64,000 bases of DNA from NCBI RefSeq assembly GCF_024166365.1, contig NC_064842.1, positions 13,487,001 to 13,551,000 of the forward strand. The letters run 5' to 3'. The notes under the pieces were generated by a model, which was not told where the DNA came from, did no database searches, and saw only the letters and a program-made list of their open reading frames with translations. A program made the position numbers and the translations under genes. Positions 24,101 to 39,100 of the stretch are shown one piece after another (the first letter of the stretch is position 1; every line of letters begins with the position of its first letter). The stretch comes from Elephas maximus indicus. Lineage: Eukaryota > Chordata > Mammalia > Proboscidea > Elephantidae.

Positions 24101-27100
24101 TGTTTCAGGCTCCGGGCTGCCAGGCTTGCCCTGGCTACTGGAATAGACGTTCTCTGGGTGCTGCTGTGGACTCTGGGCAGCAGCGATCACAGGCTTGCCA
24201 TATACTAATTGGAAAAAGGAAAAAACCCTGATTAGTATTAATTAAGCAAAACTGGCAAGTAACAGATACGGCTAACAATAACTAAAGCTCACTTGAACAT
24301 TTATTACATAATGCTCTTCAGTACAAGTGGTGTTTTTTAAATAATGACAAATGACAAAGCACAGCTTCTACCTGTGTATAACAAACTTATTACAGAGTCA
24401 AAACCCCTCCTGACTGGACCACACATCATCGTATTATGTACCAGTAAGAAAGAAAACGCTGCCTGCCAGTTAAACGGTAGGAGATCACTCCCTGTAACCT
24501 GCATCCAAATTTCAGATGTCGAAATGCAAAAAAAAAGTACCAGTTAGAATAGATGAAAACTGGTAATCCTCTCGTATGTCCAGATTAAAACTAAACATGC
24601 ACTATCCAAGCTTTCATACTTTTCCAGTCAATCAACGTGAGAAACAGCTGGCCCACAAAATTAGTAAGAACTGCTTGTATTTACCAAAGCTATTTCCCGT
24701 AACATTAAGATCATATTAAAATTATCTGATTCCCAGGTCACTGTATTAGCAGTTTTCACCAAAAGACCAATGAAAAGAACAGAAAGAGTACATAGCACAG
24801 ATATTGAGTTTTTGCCGTCTAACTTCCCTTCTGACATTTTCGGTCACAATTACATGCTTACCTCATGACCAGAAAGACATTTTCATTAAATTAAAACACA
24901 GCAGATTTTATTCGAGTCCTATAAACCAGATAATAATTTAGTACCCAATAAATTACCAGGCTGTGTATGTTTACCACAAGCTAATCATTTTATGATTTTA
25001 TATTTAGTTAATGCCCATGCCCTCAACAGAACAACTTAAAATATAATAGTATTACAACCGCTGCCAGACCGAGTCCAGAACAACTCGACGGTGCCTGGCT
25101 GCCACCACCAACTGCTCTGACAGGAATCACAATAGAGGATCCCAGACAGAGCAGGAGAAAAATGTAGAACAAAATTCTAATTCACAAAAAAAGGACTGGA
25201 CTCACTGTTCTAACAGAGACTGGAGAAACCCTGAGAGTATGGCCCCCGAACACCCTTTTAACTCAGTACAGAAGTCACTCTTGAGGCTCACCCTTCAGCC
25301 AAGGATTAGATGGGTCATTAGGGCCAACAATAACACTGGAGGAGGTGCTTCGTAGCTCAATCATGTATACGTGACTAAATGGGCATGCCAGCCCAAAAGC
25401 AAAGACAAGAGGGCAGGAAGGGACAGGAAAATTGGACAAATGGAAACAGGGAAGCCGGGATGGAAAAGGAGAGAGTGTTGACACATCACAGGGTTGGCAA
25501 CCGATATCACAAAACGATCTGTGTATTGTTTAATGAGAAACTAATTTTCTCTGTAAACTTTCACGTAAAGCACACATACACACAAATACATATATATATA
25601 TGTAAATATATATATATAAACACATACACGTGATAGCGTTATTTTTTAACACGAGGCAGCTGTCCGATCCTCTGTGCTGCACAGCACCTGGTCACACCTA
25701 GAGCGCAGACATGGTCTCCTGCACTGTGACTGCCCCTGGGCGTCTGTCTCCCACTCACCAGTGAGCTCCAAGAACTGGACCACATCTCATTCAATGATTA
25801 CCTTCAGGGTCTACTGCAGCAGCTGACATTTAGCAAGCACTTTTTTCAACTCCCAATTAATAACAGAAGCCACAATTAATTAAATAAAACTCTTAGAACA
25901 AAACCATCAGCCAAAACAGACACAAGTAACTTTGCTGTCTGCTGATAGCTGGACGCTCTGGTGCAGGACTTTCACACCCACACCATCTGCACAGGTGAAA
26001 GTGAGACCTAGAACCTTACCACTCGCAAAGTGTGGCCCTCTGGTGTGTGTCTTGGTCAACGCACTCTGCACTGCCTGTTGGAAGTTCTTCCCGGGAGCCT
26101 GGTGCTGGGTGTACATGGAATATATTGAGCTTGCTGCCACGGTCTGTGGCTTCCTGAAGGGTGGCGGGAGGGTGTCCTTGGAAGGTTGAGGGGTGAAGGG
26201 CCGGACGGCAGCAGCGGGTGGGCTTTCTGGCTTAGAACCTGGAGGAAGGGTTTGGTCTTGGCCAGCTGCAGGCGCGCTGGTCGACAGCAGGCCTCTCTGC
26301 TGCTGTGCTGCCGTTTTGGGTTTATTTCCCACGGGTGCAACAGTTGTTGACAACTGCTGAGGATTGCCATCTGGCTTGATGTCTGACGGTGACTGATTAG
26401 TTTGTCCAAAATGAGGCAAATTAATCTGTTTTGGTTTTGTGGGAACAGGAGGTGGTACTTTAGCACCATTTTTATTTGCTACCTGTAACATACACAGTAA
26501 AAAACCAGTTAAAATCACTCTGTAACAGGATGCTTTAGAAAGCCGCATCTCACAAGTGTAAGTACACACTATTATAAACCTTAAACTTTTAAAGTGTTAA
26601 AAAGCTTTACACCTCTGGACTTAACTACATTTAATAACAGACTTCAGGAATGCAATACGCTTCCTCCCCTGGAAGACTTCCTCCCCGCATCCACTTCCTG
26701 TTTAGACAACGCTAAGTGCCCACTTGATAACTTTTCATGGCCATTTTTCATATTCACAGATGGACCAATAAGTGAAAACCATTCTGTCCACTGGAACTTC
26801 AAGCAGGCTAGACCACTGTGGTTAAAAAAATACCTAACTTGGAGTGCTGACCTATAAGCTGGTTGTCAAAGGTCAACATCATACCGTCACAGAGCATTTA
26901 CCATCAAATCACTGATATGATCTCAGCTCCAAATTCTGAAGAAACAAGATACCTGAATGCACAGATACAATGTTCTTCAGTTCACTCACATTTTTTAGAC
27001 AATCACATGAAATATGACCCAGAAGTAACTGCATCAGCCATTCTCCAGTTTGATGTGAGACCACAAATATACTCAAGCCAGAGAAATTAAAATAACAGAA

Positions 27101-30100
27101 TACATACGTATTTTCTTTCTCCTGTTCTCCCGCATAGTTCTTTATCGCTTCTAAAAAATGCGCAAAGAATTACCACTAAATTTTTAAAACCGGATATTTT
27201 CAAGTACCTGAGCATCCCGTAAGATGTCTTCACTGCTCTGGTTTTTCCTCAGAGTACCAAAGGGCTGCGGGGCAGCTGGCGGGTCAACGGTGTCAAACAT
27301 TGAGAAGGGACGAACCTTCTTTTCTTTCTCCCTCAGCGGAACGTCCCCATCATCAGCTGAAGGCAGGAAAAAAAAAACCACATTAATTTTCAAACTGTGT
27401 GGTAAAATTCCTTCTCCACTCGTAAGTTTGTCTCTCCTAAATTTCTTTGAAACCCTACATGCTTCAAACGTACAAATTCTGTGTGTTTCCTATGTTTAAA
27501 TTGATAAAAGAATAACCAGAATGCTACGATGACAGTACCCTTAGTTCTCAGCTAAACGAAGCCATCCTGGAAATAAACTAAAATACTAGCTTACACACAC
27601 TGGAAAATAAACTATCTAAAAAAAGAATACAAAGCACTTTGTAGACAACCAAAATACAATGTTCACTCCTGGACAGAGAAAAAAATGTGGAACAAAATTC
27701 AAATTCACAAAGAAGACCAGACTTACTGGTCTGACAGAGACAATTTCAGGAACCCCTGAAATTGTGGCCCCCAGACATTCTGTTAATTCACAACTGAAGC
27801 CACTCCCAAAGTTCACCTTTCAGCCAAATATTAGACAGGACTATAAAACAAACAACACCCGCGAGGAACGTGCTCCTTAGATTAATCAAGTACACGAGAC
27901 CAAATGGGGAGCACCTGCCAAAAGCAAAGCTGAAAAGGCAGGAAGGAGCAGGAAAACCCGCACAAATGGAAGCGGGGAACCCAGGGTGGAAAGGGGGAGA
28001 GTGCTAACACACTGCGGGGACTGCGACCGATGTCACAAACCAATTGTGTATATATTTTTTGAGCGAGAAATTTATTTGCTCTGTAAACTTTCACCTAAAG
28101 CACAATTTAACGTTTAAAAATATATATATAAAATGTTCAGGATGAGCACAAATAAACCTTACCTTGGTCCTGAGCGTTCCCAGGGCTTTTAGATACAGAA
28201 ACTGAGCCTTGGCTCTGGAAAAGGTCTGCGTTTGAATGACTCCAGTCAAGGCCAACTGGGTGGATCTTAGGGCCTAGGATGCAGGGAAGCAGCTATAAAT
28301 AACCCAGTATTCTAAGAGTTTTTTTAACGGTTCATCTTCCTGCTAAGAATTTTAATCTCTAAAAACAGCTTTCCATTTCAGAGTCACAATAACATCTCGG
28401 TAAACTTATTTAGAAAATACTGTATCAGATTTCTATTTCTAACTTAAAATTTTCCCCTTACTCAAGCAATTTAAAATGAGTCACAGCAAACGCAAGGTCT
28501 GCTCTAACCAGCAGGAGCGCGTTACTCTTCCCTGTGAAAGAAAACACCACTCCGGGGCACACAGACAGTGAGGCCGGTCTGGCCGCCTAGGGGATGGACG
28601 TGGCCTCGAACACCACCAGGGATGCACGCACAACCAAACGCAGGGATGCAGGCTTCTAACCCAGGACACCCTTTATTTACCGTTTTCCTACACTAACATT
28701 TTAATGTCAGAAGCTAGGGCTTTTATTTTTCCTTACAGAAAAAAACAAATGTAACTCTTTCTACAATAAGACATTTCTTCAACTCTCACCTAAATCACAA
28801 TTTAAATTTTTTTTTAAAAGATATTTCTTCACAGTAGTAATTATGGCAAAATAGTGAGTCATTTTAAAATTAGCTATATTTTACACACGATTGTGGTTAG
28901 GGAAAACAGGCTACTACTTTTCCTTTCCAGGGGTCTGAGTGATAAGATCATTAAAAGATGTTTTTACCCTGCATTTCCCAAAACTTCCTCTCCACTGCGT
29001 CCCCGACCACCACAAAACCCTGGCTTAAAGGCCCCACGTACGGAGGCCGACACAGAATGCAAAGATGAGGACATGCAGTGCTTATCCACAGAGGGCAAGC
29101 AGCCTCTGGTCTTTTCACGTTTATCTCCCAATATCTTTACCTTCAGTCTAAGAATTCACCAGCAGGCAAACTCTCCAGTTAAGCGCATACAAATACTGAA
29201 CACCATTCGTCCCCAGAATGGACTCCCAGCCTCACCTCCTATAACCCATGACACCACGAACACTTACACAGGTGGTATTTTTACACAAAAAGAACAGCTC
29301 TCAACTAACAACAGATCAAAACTTCCCTATTAACAAAAAAGAACTTTTCAAAACAATTTTTCAGATCTGCAGAACTATTTTACTTCTTTTCCAGAAAATA
29401 ACTATTATTTAGGGTTAAAAAAAAAACTTATTGCACTAGCAGAGAATACAAAGGGATTCTTAGAATGTAAAAATCAGCAAAGCATATGATCACAAATGTT
29501 TTTTTAAAAAACACTAAATCTGAAAAAATAATTGTGGGGGTGGGGGCAGAAGGACTTGGAAATGACTCATTTTTTTTTTTTTTACCTTTAGCTTGGGAAG
29601 CGGTGCCAGCTCTCATATTCGGCAGTGTCTGCATTTTCATCGGCCCCTCTGAAGCCTGCGTGGCCAAGGCCCCATCCGGCACGGCTGGCTTCACCAGGAG
29701 CTCGGGCCTCGAGGGGATCCGCGGCATAGTGGACGACTGGATATAGGGACCAACCGCAGCCACTCGACTCGGTGCTGACCCGGCTTGCTGGGGAGGACTC
29801 CCATCAGAGGAAACCTTAGCAAACAAGAGCACAGGTCTTTAGTGCTACAACCCATACTGGATAAGGAATGGAGAAAGAGTTGTGAATTTTAAGTGCTCAT
29901 AATTTTTTTTAAAACAAGCACCTTCAGAATCTAGCCCAAGTCTCCAGGAAACGTCCCAAAACAAAAACACAAAGAATTCTCACTCGTACTCTGTTACAAG
30001 CATCCGAATGAAATGCAGAGCTCCACAGGTAGTAACATTAAAGGGTCAAAGAACAGTGGATTCCTTTTGGGGATCCACACACGGCCCCTCTCTCCCAAGC

Positions 30101-33100
30101 GATTCTGCAGAAGCCGCTGATGAATAGGGGAGCTCCCGGCCCACTACACACAGCCCCCTTACTGGCAGATTCTCCTTCTGCTGCAGGGCTGCCTTCTTCT
30201 TCCACAGCCGCTCTCTCAGCTCGTTCACACGCTTATCCATGACTACCACTTCTGAATTGCGCTTATTCAGGCACTCCCTCTGTCGCTGAAGCTTGGCACT
30301 CTGCTCTTGATTCAGTTTGTTTCTTAACTGAAGGAAAAAAAATGAAACGAGAAAAAAGGTAGCCAGGGAGCAGGGAGAAAAATTTCTCAAACAGAAAATC
30401 ACATGGATAACTATTATGTAATTTCTAAAAACGTAAGGTTCCTCCACCCCTCCACGACTCTCATCTTGGATTAAAATTAAGTAACACCTGTGTCAGACCA
30501 CCGGCTGACGTTGAGGAATGCCTCAAATTTCTGGTATGAGGTCCTATATAAGATTTCGCTAAAAAGCTAAAAAAAAACAAACAAAAAAAGCAACCAAAAG
30601 CCAGCCTTTCTGCCACTTACATGAACAACTCTGTGCTTCTGGAGGATTCCCTGGGTGGTGCAGTTAACACACTCAGCTGCCAACTGAAAGATCTGAGCCC
30701 ACCCAGAGGCTCTTCAGAAGAAAGGTCTACCTCCAAAAAATCAGCCATTGAAAAAACAATGCAGTACAGTTCTACTCGGACACACAACTACGGCAACTGG
30801 CGGAGAGGAGGTTGTTAGCTGCTGCTGAGTCGACGCTGACTCGGGGTGACCTCATGTGTGCAGAGTAGATCACCAGGCGTGTCGTCTTCCATGGTGCCTC
30901 TGGGTGGGTTCAGCCCACCAAACTTCTGGCTAATAGTTGAGGGCTTACCCGTTTACACCCCCAGGGACTAGAGGGAAAGCTACGCTGTACTCAGTAACCA
31001 GGTGAGGTTTACCTGCAGTTCCCTGTAGAGGCGGTCGAGCTCAGCCACTGCAGACTGGCTGTCTTGGTGGCCATCAATCCTGCCATTCTTGAGCATCTCC
31101 AGCTGTCTCGTCAGTTCCTCTACCTTTGACGTGGCCAGAACGAGCTCCCTCTGCTTCTGCTGGAACAAGCTATTCATCTGCTCAATTTCCTCCACTAGAG
31201 CAGGAATGAGAACAGCAACAAGAGTTGAAAAGAAGGGATTACCTCCCAGGCAACCAGGCTTTACGATAAACCTTCTAATAAAAAGTAGAGGGATTTCTCA
31301 GAAATGTCCTAAAACCAACTTAATTCTTTTATAAGCAAATGAAACCACACACACATTTCTAAATGAAAAAAAATCCCTACCTTGATCAAAACTCTCAGTC
31401 AAAAAATGCCTAGGAAAAAAAAACACTATGCTTTCAAAGGTAATTTAGAAACCGTTCCTAAAACACTGAACAGCTGAATTCAATGCACAGGAAATAGTGA
31501 CATTAAAACTGTAGTGACCTCCACCAGTCTGAGTCCAGAACAACTAGATGGTGCCTGGCCACCAAGTCTTCTCTGACAGGGATCACAATAGAGAGTCCTG
31601 GACAGAGCAGGAGAAAAATGTACAACAAAATTCAAATTCACACACACACAGAAAAATAGACCAGACTTACTGGTCTGACAGAGGCTGGAGGAACCCCCAA
31701 GACTATGGCTCCCTCTTAACTGAGAGCTGAAGCCACTTCTGAAGTTCATCCTTCAGCCAAAGATTAAAACAAAACAAACCCATCATTGCAAGTCGATTCT
31801 GACTCATAGCGACCCTACAGGACACAGTAGAACTGCCCCACAGAGTTTCCAAGGAGTGGCTGGTGAATTCGAGCTGCCAACCTTCTGGTTAGCAGCAAAG
31901 CTCTTAACCACTAAGCCACCAGAGCTCAGCCAAAGGATAGACAGACTTATAAAACAAACTGACACATGTGAGGAATGCGCTTCTTAGCTCAATCATGTAT
32001 ACGGGACCAAATGGGCAACACCTGCCCAAAAGCAATGATGAGAAGGCAGGAAGGGACAGGAAAAATGCACAGATGTAAATGGGGAACCTGGGCTGGGGAA
32101 GGGGAGAGTGTTAACACATTGTGGGAATTGCAACCAATGTCATAAAGCAATGTGCATATAAATTTTTGAATGAGAAACTAATTTGTCCCGTAAACCTTCA
32201 CCTAAAGCTCCCCACAAAAAATAACTATAGCACGTGCATTATACTTTTTCAAAAAATTCTTACAGAGTTATCACAAACTTTCATTGCATTTTTCTTCTTA
32301 TTTACTACACATTCATATAAACCTCCTACACCGACGTGTCTTCTTACACCACGGAGCCTTCAGTATTGAAGTCCACCTGCTAGCGGGAACTCACCCAGCT
32401 TCCCGTTGCTCAGCCTCTTCTGTTCCACGTGGCCTTTAAGCGCTCTCACTTTTTTTAGCTTAGCTTCCTGATTCTCAGCGATTTCTTTCAGCCTCTTAAG
32501 TTTCTCCTGCTCAGCAGCTTGCTGCTGCTGACGCTGATCTTGCTCTTTCAAAAACTTGAGGCGTTGTTCCTAAAGAGAAAAGCCATCCTCGGGTGTATTA
32601 TTTTCGTAGGTATACCACTAACCAGAAACCCTGGTGGCCTAGTGGTTAAGTGCTACGGCTGCTAACCAAAGGGTCGGCAGTTCGAATCCGCGAGGCGCTT
32701 CTTGGAAACCCTATGGGGCAGTTCTCCTCTGTCCTATAGGGTCGCTATGAGTCGGAATCGGCTCGGCGGCACTGGGTTTTTGGTTTGGTATACCACTAAC
32801 CTAGAAATAACCGAGCCGCAGACCTCAGACACTGAGATTGCAGTGCACCTGACACTTTGTTCTGGACTCACCACCTGTCCTACGTGCCGCACTGGAACCA
32901 CCTTGGAGGTGTGTTTAAAGCACACGCCCCTGGGCCTAATCCTAGACTTAACAAATCAGCATCTCACGGGAGGAAGGTCCAGGAATCAGTATTTCTAACC
33001 CAAGCGCTCTTATGCAGCAAGCAACCAGCAAACCTTGAGCTGGTTCTCACGGACAGCTGCTATGAGGCTACAAAGGAGCTCGTGTGCAGATGGGAGGCAG

Positions 33101-36100
33101 TGTTAGAAACTGGCTAAAGGTAGACTTTAGAGTAAAATTCGGATTCAAACTCAAGCTCTGCCACTTACTAGCTACGAAACCCTAGGCAAGCTCGAGAACC
33201 TCACTCGGTCTATGAGTCGATGTTTCTTTGTCTAGAAAACAGGGATGATGAATAGTAACTATCTCAAAAGGCTATTAAAAAAAAAACCCCACTGTCATCG
33301 AGTCGATTCCGACTCACAGTGACACTACAGGACAGAGCAAAACTGCTACCTAGGGTTTCCAAGGAGCGCCTAGTGGATTCAAACTGCTGACCTTTTGGTT
33401 AGCAGTCAAACTCTTAACCACTACGCCACCAAGATTTCCCATAAGGCTATAGTGATAGGGATAACTAAATGAAATGTGAAATGCAAAGCTCTTTAAACGG
33501 TAACTTACACAGTACATACTCAACAAATAGCAGCTGAGAAGGGCTAAAGAAACGCCTTAACACCTTTAGAAAACTATGATTATGCAACTTAAACATTTAT
33601 ATTTCTATTATGTTAAACATTTTGATTAAAACAGAGTAACAGAGCCATACCACTTATAATCAAAGGTGAATGTCTACTCAGAATAATATGCTTAAAACAT
33701 ATAAATAATGCAAAGAATTTCAAATTAAGGACCCCAAGGTTAGAGATTTATTTTGCAACCATCAACCTTTTTATTTGAACATGTGTCCTTGTTCTCAATG
33801 TATGGAGCGTAAGCACTGCCTGGGAGAATGTCAGAAGTGCAGAAACTCAGACCCCATCCCATACGCACTGAATCAGAATCTGTATTTTTAACAAGATTCC
33901 TTCATATGCTTATTAACGTTTGAGAAGCAATGATATATGTGATATTGAAAATGCTGACGCCTGGTATTACAAATAGGAATAGGTATACAAGAGTTCTAGG
34001 AAGTACTGTATGGAAGGTCACAGTGTATGCTGACAAATGCCTTCGAAAATCCCTGGCCATTACTTGAAAGCCCTGTGGGGTGACTTGCTATGTCATCCCC
34101 CAGTTTCGGTGAACTTATTATCACTGCAAGGCTGGTCTGATGCAGGTACTGAGTGTTTAGATTCACTGGTCTCAACACTGGTCCAGCCCACTGCCTGTGT
34201 TTTGTAAGTAAAGTTTTACTGGCACATAGTCACACCCACTGAGTTAAGTGCTATCTGTGGCTGCTTCCACACTAAAACAGAAAAGCTGAGTCATTTCATC
34301 AGATAGTATTGCAGACCAAAAAAAAACAAAAACCAAACCCAGTGCCGTCCAGTCGATTCCGACTCATAGCAACCCTACAGGACAGAGTAGAACTGCCCCA
34401 TAGAGTTTCCAAGGAGCGCCTGGCAGATTTGAACTGCTGACCCTTTGGTTAGCAGCCGCAGCACTTAACCACTATAGTATTGCATAGGAAGCCAAAAATA
34501 TTTATTATATGGCCCTTCACAGAGAAAGCTTGACGCCATCTGGTTTAGACGTTGGCAGAAGACCCAGGAGTAAGACTGTTCTTGGTCTCGTTCAAGGACA
34601 GGACTGGGATTAGTTTGTGAGTGTAGAAATGGCCTCAAATAAAAGCAAGCAGCCTGTTATGGTATCAAGTGGCAGAAGGGGGCAGCGGTGGTATTAAAAA
34701 AAAAAACACGCTGCTGTGGAGTCGATTCTTTTCGTTAGCAGCCATAGCTCTTAACCACTATGCCACAAGGGTTTCCATGTGTTGGCATTAGTGAACCCTG
34801 GTGGCATAATTGTTAAGCGCTACAGCTCTAACCAAAAGATTGGCAGTTAGAATCCACCAGGCACTGCTTGGAAACTCTATGGGGCAGTTCTACTCTGTCC
34901 TATATGGTCACTGTGAGTCAGAATCGACTCAGTGGCAACCGTGTTGGTATCAGTGAACTTTAAAGTTTCCCTTGCTGTAGTAATGATCCAGGTCAGCCCC
35001 GAGTAGTTCCTGTAGGAAAGCTGAAGCCTTCTTTACGCCTTGCCTGTTTCGCTGATGCTCAACATAGCATGTGTCATGGGTTGAATTGTGTCACTCAAAA
35101 ATGTGTCAACTTGGCTAGTCCATGATTCCCAGTATTGTGTGGCTGCCTACCATTGTGTCACCAGATGTGATTTTCCTATGTGTTGTAAATCCTACCTCTA
35201 TGATGTTAATGAGGCAGGGTTAGATGCAGTTGTGTTAATGAGGCAGGACTCAATCTACAACATTAGGTTGTATCTTGAGTCAATCTCTTGCAGTTATGTT
35301 AATGAGGCAGGACTCAATCTACAACATTAGGTTGTGTCTTGGGCAGAGAGGAGGGGTACCTCATACCACCAAGGAGGCAGCGACGGAGTCAGCCCTGGGA
35401 TTAGTTTGTGAGTGTAGAAACGGCCCCAAATAAAAGCAAGCAGCCTGTTATTGTATCAAGTGGCAGAAGGGGGCAGCATTGGTCCATCCTTTGGACCTGG
35501 GGTCCCTGCACTGAGAAGCTCCTAGACCAGGGGAAGATTGATGACAAGGACATTTCCCCAGAGCCTACAGAGAAAGCCTTCCCCTGGAGCTGGTGCCCTG
35601 AATTTGTACTTCTAGCCTCATGGACTGTGAGGTAATAAATTTCTCTTTGTTAAAGCCACCCACTTTTGGCATTTCTGTTACAGCAGCACTAGGTAACTAA
35701 TACAGCATGGTTAGTCTTCATCAGAATCAGGAGTCAGGAAGAGCCTGAACAACTGGGATGATGTAAGGTTTTCACTCTTCACACAGAAGTATCTAAAAAA
35801 CAAACACTACAGCAAAAGGAAGAAAGTACCACATTGCAGGTGCCTTTGGGCTCATAATATCAACTCTTCTCTGTGAGCTAGCTGGCTTATAAATGAGGGT
35901 GGGATGTAAACAGCTTTATACACACATTATAAAGTGGCCTGTTAACTAACTAACCACTAACCACTGCCATCGAGTTGATTCCGACTCATAGCACCCTATA
36001 GGACAGAGTAGAATTGCCCCATAGACTTTCCAAGGAGCGCCTGGTGGATTCGAACTGCAGACCTTTTGGTTAGCAGCTGTAGCTCTTAGCCACTACGCCA

Positions 36101-39100
36101 CTAGGGTTTCCAGTGGCCTGTTAGGTCTTTTAAAACAAGACATTACCTTGGTAGCCAGCATTTGTTGCTGTGCCTCAATCTGTTGCTGCTGACGAGATGC
36201 CATTTCCTGAAGTTCAGCAAGAGTCAGGTCCATTCTAGGACTATTCACCTAGAGGCAAGAACATAAGCAAACAAACATCATGACACATGTTCTAAAATGC
36301 TCACAGAAAGTCCTCCTCTGAAGTCTGTTTATAAACTCCACCTGAACCACGACAAAGTTACTTAGCCATTTTTTTCATAATATTAAACAGACCATTAATT
36401 TTTATATATTAATATCTATCTCATTCCAAAGATAATGAAGAAACTTAATAAGTTAAGATGTAAAACATACTAATATACAAACCAACAATCTTTTTTTTTC
36501 CCTCTTCTACTGTGAAAAACAATCTTTTATTTTAAGTTGTTAATTTAAAGTTTCAGTAGCTGGAGATATAAATGGAAGAGTTCAGCATTATCTTGTTCAG
36601 TAGCTAGCTTGTATCAGGACAGTAGTGTTTGATCATATTAAACACGAAATTAGGTGGCGCATTGGCAGCAAACCTAGAATATGGTCACCAGAACGTCAAT
36701 TAAGACTGCGACAGTAACTAGATGGTACCCGGCTACCACCACCAACCACTCTGACAGGGGTCACCAACAGAGAGTTCCGGACAGAGAGGAAGAAAAATGT
36801 AGAACAAAATTCAAATTAACAAAAAAAGACCAGACTTATTGGTCTGACAGAGACTGGAGGAAGCCCCAAGACTATGGAAGCTAGATCCTCTGCTAACCGA
36901 GAACTGAAATCACTCCCGAAGCTTGCTTTTCAGACAAAGATTACAAGGGCCTATAAAACAAACAGTAACACAAGTGAGAAATCTGCTTCTTAGTTTAATC
37001 AAATATACGAGACCCAATGGGCATCTCCTGCCCAAAAGCAAGACGAGAGGGCAGGAAAAGACAGGAACTGGACGAATGGACACAGGGAACTCGGGTGGAA
37101 AGGGGGAGAGTGCTGTCATACTGTGAGGATTGCAACCGATGTCACAAAACAATACGTATATAAATTTTCAAATGAGAAACTACCTTGAGCTGTAAACCTT
37201 CACCTAATGCACAGTAAAATTAAAAAGAAAAACGATAGTGGTTTTAGAAAATTCAAGATATATTGGGTCATCAGAACAAAGATGCCTAGTCTCACGACTT
37301 CTGTTCAACATTGTTCTAGAGGTTCTAGCCAGTGCAATAAAGCAAGAAAAAGAAATAGATAGCAACCAGATTGGAAAGAAAGGAGTTAAACTGTCTTTAT
37401 TTAAAAGACAACATACCATCTATGAAAAAGACCCCATGGAATCTACAAAAAGAGCTACCAAAACTAAAAAGATAGTGTAGCACAATTGTAAGGTAAAAGA
37501 TCAATACCAAAAATCAATTGTATTTCCATATATTAGTACAATCAGAAATAGAAATTCAAAAAGAAAACAATACCTTTTACGATAGCATCATAATATGAAA
37601 TACTTAGGGATAAATTTAACAAAAGCTGTGCAAGACCTGTACACTGAGAACTACAAAACTCTGTGAAAAAGACAAACAGAGAGACAGTATAGAATGTTGG
37701 TAAGTTTAGAGAGATGGTATAACATGTTGATGAGTTTAAAGAGATGGTATGGTATGTTGATGAGCTGAAAAGCTCAATATTGTCAAGATGTCAGTTGTTC
37801 CCAAGCTGATCTATAATCAACGGAATCCCAATCAAAATCTCTGCAAGTTCTTTCGTAAAAATTGACAGGCTGATTCTAAAATTCATATGCAAATGCAAAG
37901 GATCTAGAATGGTCAAAACAACTTTGAAGAAGAATAAAGTGGAGAAGTTACACTACCTGACTTCAAGACTTGTAAGTTCTAGTAATCAAGACAGTGTGGT
38001 GCTGACATCGACACAGATAAACAGATCAATGGAACAGAACACAGCATCAAGAAATGGACCCACACATATACGAGCAACTGATTTTAGACACAGGTACTAA
38101 AGGCAATTAAGTGGCGAAAAAACAGTCTTTTCAACAAATACTGCTTATATAATTGGTTATCCAAACACAAGAAAAAAAAAAAAAACGTTGATCCTCATAC
38201 CACATACAAATGGTATCATAAACCTAAACGTGAATCCTAAAACTACAATGCTTCCAAAAGAAAACAGAGAAAAAAATCTTTGTGGCCTAAGACTGGGAAA
38301 AAATTTCTTCAGATGCAACACCAAAAGCTCTTTCCATAAAAGAAAAAAATGATCAACTCCATGTCATCGAACTTAACAACATCTGCTCTTCAAAAAAGAC
38401 AGTGTCAAGGAAAAAAGACAAACCAGGGACTGGAATAAAGTATCTGTATCATATAACGGATAAAAGTCATATATATCTGATAAAAAACAAAACCTATCAA
38501 ATTATACATTTAAAATATGTGCAGTTTATGGTATGTCAATTATACCTTAAAGCTTTTTTTTTTTTCCAAAAAAATAAGCCCTAGTGTTTTGTGGGGGTTA
38601 CACTGGCTAAGACTCAGTCAAATCCTGTTAATGGCTAAGACTATTTATACTATCCTTGAATCATCCTTTCATCACTGTGAGGTAATTATAAAAACAAAGA
38701 GTAGGAACAGGAAAAAACTTCAGGAAAGGCTAAGTAGGAGCAAATGGTTTCTTTACATAATCTGGACTCTAACACAGACTTACTTAGATTGGAGAAGGTA
38801 ACTTAGTTAAGCTGTACCAAAAAAAACCAAACCCACTGCCGTCAAGTCAATCCCAATTCATAGAGACCCTATGGGACAGAGTAGAACTGCCCCCCACAGA
38901 GTTTCCAAGCAGCACCTGGTGGATTTGAACTGCCAACCTTTTGGTTAGCAGGCATAGCAGTATTAAAAATTATGAGTTCTGGAAAAAGGTCCAGAAGGTA
39001 TACCAGAGATACTTGCCGAGTCATACGCAGCAGCACTTAAAGCACTGCTGTTACTACATACGTCTCTCTTTTTCTAAAAGACACAGCAACAAACCAACCA

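Larger units (their letters stand above)
24205..26019 (-). other. TP53BP2 intron 12
   Basis: Contains an L1 3'-UTR fragment (25055-25575) and an A/T-rich microsatellite (about 25586-25622). The first 850 bp show nothing recognisable. Confidence 0.65.

Noticed and set aside
28854..29333. 159-codon + strand ORF in intron 9
   Set aside because: No recognisable domain, no repeat match, no conservation evidence; consistent with chance in open A/T-rich DNA.
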